Source of the DNA: Desulfotignum sp.
Lineage (GTDB): Bacteria; Desulfobacterota; Desulfobacteria; Desulfobacterales; Desulfobacteraceae
Assembly: GCA_011390235.1 (NCBI GenBank)
Contig: JAABSS010000275.1
Coordinates: forward strand, 1 to 12,082
Reading direction: 5' to 3'
DNA length: 12,082 nt
Within the stretch, counting starts at the first letter, position 1. Every line of letters begins with the position of its first letter. Positions 7,055-12,082 of this stretch are shown here, in pieces. The notes under the pieces were generated by a model. It did not search any database, was not told the origin of the DNA, and was given only the letters and a program-made list of their open reading frames with translations. A program made the translations under genes and the position numbers.

Positions 7055-9133
7055 ATGATCAGAGATTTAAAGCGGGTAAGAAATATCGGCATCAGTGCCC
7101 ATATTGATTCCGGCAAAACCACGCTTACAGAAAGGGTTTTGTTTTACACGGACAGGATTCATAAAATCAACGAGGTCAGGGGAAAAGACGGTACCGGTGC
7201 GGTCATGGATTCCATGGAGCTTGAAAGAGAGCGGGGCATCACCATTGCCTCGGCTGCCACTTATTGTGAATGGAAAAATCACAATATCAATATTATCGAC
7301 ACGCCCGGCCATGTGGATTTTACCGTGGAGGTGGAGCGTTCCCTGCGGGTGTTGGATGGTGTGGTACTGATTCTGTGCTCGGTTTCAGGGGTCCAGTCCC
7401 AGTCCATTACTGTGGATCAGCAGATGAAACGGTATGAGGTCCCCTGCATTGCATTTGTCAACAAATGTGACCGGTCCGGTGCAAACCCGGCCAAGGTGGC
7501 CCGGCAGCTCAAGGATAAACTGGGACACAATTCAGTTCTGATGCAGCTGCCCATAGGGCTTGAAGACAGGCATGAAGGGGTGATCGACCTGGTGGCCATG
7601 AAAGCCTATTTCTTTGAGGGCGACCATGGCGAACGTGTCGCGGTCAAAGATATTCCTGAGAACATGCGAGACCAGGCACAGGAAGCCAGAGATGAAATGA
7701 TCGATGCTGCCTCTCTTTTTTCAGAAGAACTGACCGATGCCATTCTGGAAGAATCAGATATCAGTGATGTTATGATCAAAAAAGCGATCAGAACCGGTGT
7801 GCTTGAACGGCATATTACCCCGGTATTTTTGGGTTCAGCTTACAAAAACAAGGCGGTTCAGCCTCTGCTGGATGCGGTGATAGATTATCTTCCCTCTCCT
7901 TTGGACATCAATAACGAAGCCATTGATCTGGACAACAATGAAGAGTGCGTGGTTCTGGAAAGTAATTTCGATAAACCCACGGTGGCCCTGGCTTTCAAGC
8001 TGGAGGACGGGCAGTACGGTCAGCTCACCTATCTTCGGGTATACCAGGGAAGTATTACCAAAGGCAGCACCCTGATCAACTCAAGGGACGGGAAAAAAAT
8101 CAAAGCAGGACGGCTCATCCGGATGCATGCCTCCCAGATGGAAGATGTGGAGGAAATTCCCGCAGGCCATATTGGTGCCATGTTCGGAATAGACTGTGCT
8201 TCAGGCGACACCTTCGTCTCTCCCAGCATCAACTATTCCATGCTGGCCATGCATGTCATGGAGCCGGTAATCTCCCTTTCCATCGTGCCCAAAGACAACA
8301 AAGCCCAGATCAATATGTCCAAAGCCCTGAACCGCTTCACCAAGGAAGATCCCACATTTAAGACATATGTGGATCATGAAACAGGTGATACCATTATCCA
8401 GGGCATGGGAGAACTGCATCTGGAGGTCTATGTGGAAAGAATGAAGCGTGAATACCAGGCAGAAGTCACCACAGGAAAACCCAGAGTTGCCTACAGGGAA
8501 ACCATTACCCAGAAGGCCTTGTTCAATTACACCCATAAAAAACAGACCGGCGGTGCAGGTCAGTTCGGCCGGGTGGCCGGTGCCATGGAACCATGTGAAG
8601 AAGAATTTGAATTTGTAAACAAAATTACCGGCGGCAGAATTCCCACCCAGTATATTCCTGCCTGTGAAAAAGGCTTTCAGGCCTGCATGGCAAAAGGTCC
8701 CAAACTGGAATTCCCGGTCACAGGTATCCGGGTGACCATTGATGACGGCGCATACCATGCAGTGGATTCATCGGAAATGGCATTTCAGGCTGCAGCCAGA
8801 GGCGCTTTTCTGGAAGCCTATGGCAAAGCCAGACCGGTAATCAAAGAACCCATCATGAAGGTGGTTATTGAAACCCCCAATGAATTCCAGGGCTCGTGCA
8901 TGGGATTGATCAACCAGAGACGGGGAATTATCCAGGGCTCCCAGGAAGAAGGGGTCATGTCTGTCATTGAAAGCCAGGTGCCCTTGTCTGAAATGTTCGG
9001 GTTTTCCACTATTTTGCGGTCGGCCACCCAGGGGAAAGCCCAGTTTACCATGGAATTTTCTTCCTACAAACAGGTTCCCCAGTCAATTGCCGAAGATATT
9101 ATCAAACAAAAACAAGAAGAAAACAAAGCCTAA
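7055..9133 (+). CDS. fusA: Elongation factor G, spdEFG1 / mitochondrial EF-G1-like type
   Basis: EF-G is the translational GTPase that moves tRNAs and mRNA through the ribosome. The 692-residue length is full. GTPase motifs are AHIDSGKT (G1, 15-22), RGIT (G2, 60-63), DTPGH (G3, 82-86) and NKCD (G4, 136-139). Domain IV has '[14 protein letters not shown]' and the tip-loop stretch '[11 protein letters not shown]'; domain V follows 'EPIMKV'. Several segments resemble human mitochondrial EF-G1 more than E. coli FusA: '[21 protein letters not shown]', '[17 protein letters not shown]', '[19 protein letters not shown]', '[12 protein letters not shown]' and 'GGAGQFG'. This is the spd group (spirochaetes, planctomycetes, deltaproteobacteria), which as I recall comes as a translocation paralogue (EFG1) and a recycling paralogue (EFG2); this one looks like EFG1. 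The ATG follows AAGGA (7041-7045) at 9 nt. It is not in a str operon (no rpsL, rpsG or tuf beside it), so a canonical fusA may exist elsewhere. The gene probably heads a two-gene unit with the ATPase at 9158. Confidence 0.94.
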   Translation: MIRDLKRVRNIGISAHIDSGKTTLTERVLFYTDRIHKINEVRGKDGTGAVMDSMELERERGITIASAATYCEWKNHNINIIDTPGHVDFTVEVERSLRVLDGVVLILCSVSGVQSQSITVDQQMKRYEVPCIAFVNKCDRSGANPAKVARQLKDKLGHNSVLMQLPIGLEDRHEGVIDLVAMKAYFFEGDHGERVAVKDIPENMRDQAQEARDEMIDAASLFSEELTDAILEESDISDVMIKKAIRTGVLERHITPVFLGSAYKNKAVQPLLDAVIDYLPSPLDINNEAIDLDNNEECVVLESNFDKPTVALAFKLEDGQYGQLTYLRVYQGSITKGSTLINSRDGKKIKAGRLIRMHASQMEDVEEIPAGHIGAMFGIDCASGDTFVSPSINYSMLAMHVMEPVISLSIVPKDNKAQINMSKALNRFTKEDPTFKTYVDHETGDTIIQGMGELHLEVYVERMKREYQAEVTTGKPRVAYRETITQKALFNYTHKKQTGGAGQFGRVAGAMEPCEEEFEFVNKITGGRIPTQYIPACEKGFQACMAKGPKLEFPVTGIRVTIDDGAYHAVDSSEMAFQAAARGAFLEAYGKARPVIKEPIMKVVIETPNEFQGSCMGLINQRRGIIQGSQEEGVMSVIESQVPLSEMFGFSTILRSATQGKAQFTMEFSSYKQVPQSIAEDIIKQKQEENKA

Positions 9134-9157
9134 GATCGCAATATAAAGAGAGGGAAT

Positions 9158-9859
9158 ATGTTAAAAAAAGATCTCAATCTCCGAAGTCCGATTGAAAAAA
9201 TCATCGGCATTGGCAATATCACCAGCAGCAATTTTGGTGCGGTCCTTTCCAGAGCAGGTGTGGGCAAAACCAGATTTCTTGTGCAGATAGCATTAACCCG
9301 GCTGCTGCAGGATGAAAAAATTGTGCATGTCAGCCTGGATGATTCCATGGAAAAGATAAATCTGCGCTACAATGAAGGTTATACCAATCTGGTGGACAGT
9401 ATCGGGTATGTGGATCCCCAGAAGGCGGTGCGTCTGTGGGATGATATAAATTTAAACAAAGTAGGGATCAGCTACAACGAAGCCAGCTTTGATACCACCA
9501 AAATCAGGGACTACCTGAAAAGCTTTAAAAAAGCCCAGCTGCCCATGCCGGCTATCATGATCATTGACGGGCTTGATTTTGATGAAGATATCACAGATCT
9601 TTTAGAAGAACTGAAATCTTTGAACCAGGAGTTTGCCATTTCCATCTGGTTTGCCATGCGAAGCCACAGAGATGAAGCCCTGGGCAAGGATGGATATCCA
9701 GTGCAGCTGGAAATCAGGCAGGAATTGTTTGACAAGGCCGTTTTTTTACAGCCGGTAAACAATAAAATCCAGGCCATTGTTCTCAAGGACGGTAACAACA
9801 CCAATCAGAAATTTCTTTTGGAACCCGCCACCATGATGCTGGTGGAAGAAAACACATAG
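9158..9859 (+). CDS. Small P-loop ATPase of the RecA/KaiC/DnaB-like class, function unknown
   Basis: I do not recognise a named family. The 233-residue protein starts with about 26 residues that could lead into the fold, then a P-loop 'SRAGVGKT' (31-38) in which the usual first glycine is Ser31. Next is a strand 'IVHVSLDDS' (55-63), placed like the 'SLE' catalytic-glutamate strand of DnaB/KaiC-type ATPases but with Asp. A Walker B-like 'AIMIIDGLD' (132-140, D137) follows, then 'SIWFAMRSHRDE' (162-173), a strand with Arg/His in a sensor-like position. No membrane helix, signal peptide or DNA-binding motif is evident, and the whole protein is one domain. It starts 24 nt after the EF-G stop with a close AGAGAGGG ribosome site, and a strong terminator follows. 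Cotranscription with EF-G is likely, which hints at a translation-linked or regulatory role, but that is inference. Confidence 0.85.
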   Translation: MLKKDLNLRSPIEKIIGIGNITSSNFGAVLSRAGVGKTRFLVQIALTRLLQDEKIVHVSLDDSMEKINLRYNEGYTNLVDSIGYVDPQKAVRLWDDINLNKVGISYNEASFDTTKIRDYLKSFKKAQLPMPAIMIIDGLDFDEDITDLLEELKSLNQEFAISIWFAMRSHRDEALGKDGYPVQLEIRQELFDKAVFLQPVNNKIQAIVLKDGNNTNQKFLLEPATMMLVEENT

Positions 9860-9879
9860 ATCTTGTTTCTTGGGTTTCT

Positions 9880-9923
9880 AAAAAAGGCCCTGGAAAGGTG
9901 TTTGCCTGTCCAGGGCCTTTTTT
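9880..9923. terminator. Bidirectional intrinsic terminator between convergent genes
   Basis: AAAAAAGGCCCTGGA (9880-9894) pairs perfectly with TCCAGGGCCTTTTTT (9909-9923), a 15-bp stem with a GC-rich core. The 14-nt loop has a further AGG/CCT pairing. Because the arms begin in A6 and end in T6, each strand places a U tract after the hairpin. It can therefore end both the EF-G/ATPase transcript and the acyltransferase-hydrolase transcript. It lies 20 nt after the ATPase stop and 13 nt from the stop of the opposing gene. Confidence 0.9.
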
Positions 9924-9936
9924 ATGGCGTATGGTG

Positions 9937-12082
9937 TTATATCCACTGCAGCAAAAAATTTTCAATGGCCTGGTATACTCTGTTCACCCCATTTCCCCTT
10001 AAAATGCCATGGCGGTCGTAATCAAAAAGATAAAATTCTTTCATCTCTGATCCCAGTTGATTGAACAATTTTTGTGTTCCTTTGGGATTTACCACCGGAT
10101 CCTTTCTGGACTGGACCACCAGAACCGGTTTTTCAATGGTTTTTAATTTGGGCTCCAGCTGTAACATGAGCTTTGCCAGCTGGTGCACCCCGGAAACAGG
10201 ATTGCGCATATAATTGATATGGGGATTTTCCGGATGGTTGTCAACGAACTCCCTGGTCATCGCTTTCAGGTTTATCCGTTTAAACATGGTATTCCAGGTA
10301 TCGATGGCCGGCACAAAATAAGACCCCATATCATTGAGGCGCATGGGGGGAGCCACAGCAAAAACAGCCTCAAAATCCTGCACTCGTGTAGCCAGTTCAA
10401 GCGCCAGGCCTGCCCCGGTTGAAAACCCGCCAACAGCCATCTTTGCACAGGAATGCCGCAGCCACACCCAGGCTTCTTCAACCGATTCCATCCACAGTTC
10501 ATATCTGGTTCCTGCCAGATCTTCAGGAGAGGTGCCATGGCCTTTGAGCCGGGGGACATGCACTGTGAATCCTTGTGAATACAGATACCTTGCAAAGGGT
10601 TTCATTTCTTCTGGTGCAGCCATGTATCCGTGAATCAGCAGAACACCGGATTTTTTGTTCACCTGATGTAAAAACAGGGGCCTGCCGATACGTTTTTTCT
10701 TGGTTTCTCCTTCGATATAATGAACCGCATAATCAGTTGTAAAATCCATATACATCTTTTCAATAATGCGGTTTTTCACCAACTGTCGTATTTCGTGGTG
10801 TGGTTTTTGGGCAATTTTTTTAAGGCATATTTCAGCTTCTGTTACCGGTTCCACTTCATTGGCCATCACCAGAAGGGGATTTTCCATACGGATGGCATGA
10901 AATTCCGATACTGTGTAAAATCGGGTCTGATCTTTGAAGAATCGCTCCCCATCAAAGCGGATAACCCCGGTTTTTTGGGCCAGGGTCAGAAAATTTGCTA
11001 TGCGGTTCAAGCGGTCATCCACCAAAAGATGGGTCTGGTTATGCAAAAATTCATCTGTCACATAACATATACGGTTTAAAACCAGACAGGTAATGGCATA
11101 ATATACCTTGCAGGCAAATTCATACCGGTCAATACCGTTCCGGTTATAGGGATAGTGCTTGAGAATGCAAGCCATGACATGGTCATGGTTGAGGGTGGTA
11201 AGCCGGTACACCTGTGTCATGTAACGTTCCATCACGGTTGTGGCGATCTGTCGTGAAAGCTGCCTGGAAGCAAGATCCTCAAAAGGCCGCACCCGCCGTT
11301 TTACCACAAGCAGGCTTTCCAGGTAAGGGTGTGAAAGGTAGGCTTTCATGTCAATAGGGGTACCGAACCGGATAGTGATATCAACGCCGGTGAACAGCAT
11401 GGCGCCTTCTGTCATGAGTTCATCCAGCACCCGTTTGGATGGTTCTTTCATCAGCAGTTTTGCAATGGAGCCCATTATATTTTCCCGGGGGTTGGCCGGA
11501 TAATAGGTGATGTTCACCGGTACAATATGGGTGGACTGTTCCAGCACGGCATCCATATTTTCAATATCCAGTTCTGCGGCCAGCCGGTAAAACTCTTTGG
11601 CACCTGATGCTTTGAGGCGGCGCAGCCGTTCCCGGAAAAAAGCACACCGCAGCGCAACCACCGCAGCCCCGGTGTGGGGACGCATATTCCCTGCATCATC
11701 TGTCAGAACAAACTGACCGTTTTTGATCAGTTTTTTGTTTTTTACCATCATGCCTTCCGGAAAAATGATCCAGTGGGCTTCGCCGGACAAAAGGGTTTTG
11801 AGCAGCAGGTCATCCCTGTCGGGTGCGTCTGTTGACACCGCCCCCAGGCGCTGCAGCAGCCCTTCAAGCACCGGCACCTGGAACAACTCCTGTGCTGCCA
11901 GGGACCAGACTTGTTTTCCTGTGATGGTATGGATATGGTGGGGAAGAAACACGGTTTCAATGCGGGTGAAATGGTTGGCACAGAAAACCACGGAACCTTC
12001 CGGAATATTTTCTTTGCCCTGGATCTGTATGCGTGCCCGGGAAAAACCGGACAGGTATTTCAGGGTATAGGTGGACAGCTTA
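9937..12082 (-). CDS. Fusion of PlsC/PlsB-type acyltransferase and alpha/beta-hydrolase, 5' end outside the window
   Basis: The frame is open from the right edge to the stop at 9937, at least 715 codons. A GTG at 11989-11991 lies inside the conserved acyltransferase block and is not the start. Upstream residues ('IQIKGKENIPEGSVVFCANH') continue the PlsC-like pattern. Acyltransferase motifs are NHFTRIE (block I, 11956-11976), with Glu where NHx4D has Asp, FPEG (block III, 11752-11763) and 'HIVPVNITYYP' (block IV). A middle region of roughly 230 residues, mostly helical by appearance, recalls the part of PlsB-like enzymes after the catalytic domain. The C-terminal 240 residues are a serine hydrolase: 'GVLLIHGYMAAPEEM' (oxyanion region), nucleophile elbow GFSTG (Ser codon 10420-10422), Asp in 'SRKDPV' (10099-10101) and His in 'DRHGIL' (10009-10011), a complete triad like monoacylglycerol lipases or carboxylesterases. 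The substrate is unknown; lipid remodelling or deacylation coupled to reacylation is plausible. No signal peptide can be judged. Confidence 0.88.
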   Translation of the reverse strand, partial: KLSTYTLKYLSGFSRARIQIQGKENIPEGSVVFCANHFTRIETVFLPHHIHTITGKQVWSLAAQELFQVPVLEGLLQRLGAVSTDAPDRDDLLLKTLLSGEAHWIIFPEGMMVKNKKLIKNGQFVLTDDAGNMRPHTGAAVVALRCAFFRERLRRLKASGAKEFYRLAAELDIENMDAVLEQSTHIVPVNITYYPANPRENIMGSIAKLLMKEPSKRVLDELMTEGAMLFTGVDITIRFGTPIDMKAYLSHPYLESLLVVKRRVRPFEDLASRQLSRQIATTVMERYMTQVYRLTTLNHDHVMACILKHYPYNRNGIDRYEFACKVYYAITCLVLNRICYVTDEFLHNQTHLLVDDRLNRIANFLTLAQKTGVIRFDGERFFKDQTRFYTVSEFHAIRMENPLLVMANEVEPVTEAEICLKKIAQKPHHEIRQLVKNRIIEKMYMDFTTDYAVHYIEGETKKKRIGRPLFLHQVNKKSGVLLIHGYMAAPEEMKPFARYLYSQGFTVHVPRLKGHGTSPEDLAGTRYELWMESVEEAWVWLRHSCAKMAVGGFSTGAGLALELATRVQDFEAVFAVAPPMRLNDMGSYFVPAIDTWNTMFKRINLKAMTREFVDNHPENPHINYMRNPVSGVHQLAKLMLQLEPKLKTIEKPVLVVQSRKDPVVNPKGTQKLFNQLGSEMKEFYLFDYDRHGILRGNGVNRVYQAIENFLLQWI

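Noticed and set aside
8201..8758. A 185-codon minus-strand open frame inside the EF-G gene
   Set aside because: It is a shadow of EF-G domains III-IV, which are clearly recognisable on the other strand.
11989..11991. GTG as start codon of the acyltransferase-hydrolase
   Set aside because: It lies only five codons before the catalytic NH motif, and the frame continues upstream to the window edge with PlsC-like residues, so it is an internal valine.

Overview
The window reads as ordinary chromosomal DNA from an anaerobic Desulfobacterota-type bacterium, most likely a Desulfobacteraceae relative. This is inferred from protein style, not from a search: an elongation factor G of the mitochondrial-like 'spd' type, a Gram-negative lipoprotein-processing pair, and several uncharacterised proteins of a kind I associate with sulfate reducers. 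I see no insertion sequence, phage gene, CRISPR array, tRNA or rRNA. Both ends cut through a gene.

Left block (1-5229, all minus strand). A tight operon is read right to left as ileS, lspA, lgt, holA: isoleucyl-tRNA synthetase, lipoprotein signal peptidase, prolipoprotein diacylglyceryl transferase and the delta subunit of the DNA polymerase III clamp loader. Gaps are about 10 nt or negative. A sigma-70-like promoter lies about 70-95 nt upstream of ileS. Lgt and LspA catalyse the first two consecutive steps of lipoprotein maturation, so their adjacency makes functional sense. holA runs off the left edge.

Middle block (5230-6601). A divergent intergenic region separates ileS from a 67-residue cold-shock protein gene (cspA-like, plus strand). 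That gene has a near-consensus promoter and a leader of about 130 nt. Convergent to it is rsmG (16S rRNA G527 methyltransferase). The strong cspA terminator hairpin overlaps the last codons of rsmG.

Right block (6602-12082). A 453-nt intergenic region carries a good promoter for a stand-alone EF-G gene (plus strand). Twenty-four nt downstream is a small RecA/KaiC/DnaB-like P-loop ATPase of unknown function, probably cotranscribed. A symmetric hairpin then terminates transcription from both sides. A large minus-strand gene follows and runs off the right edge. It encodes a fusion of a glycerolipid-type acyltransferase (PlsC/PlsB superfamily) and a C-terminal serine alpha/beta-hydrolase.

Most of the window is translation, ribosome maturation and envelope housekeeping. 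The two places where undescribed biology is most plausible are the EF-G plus ATPase pair and the acyltransferase-hydrolase fusion.
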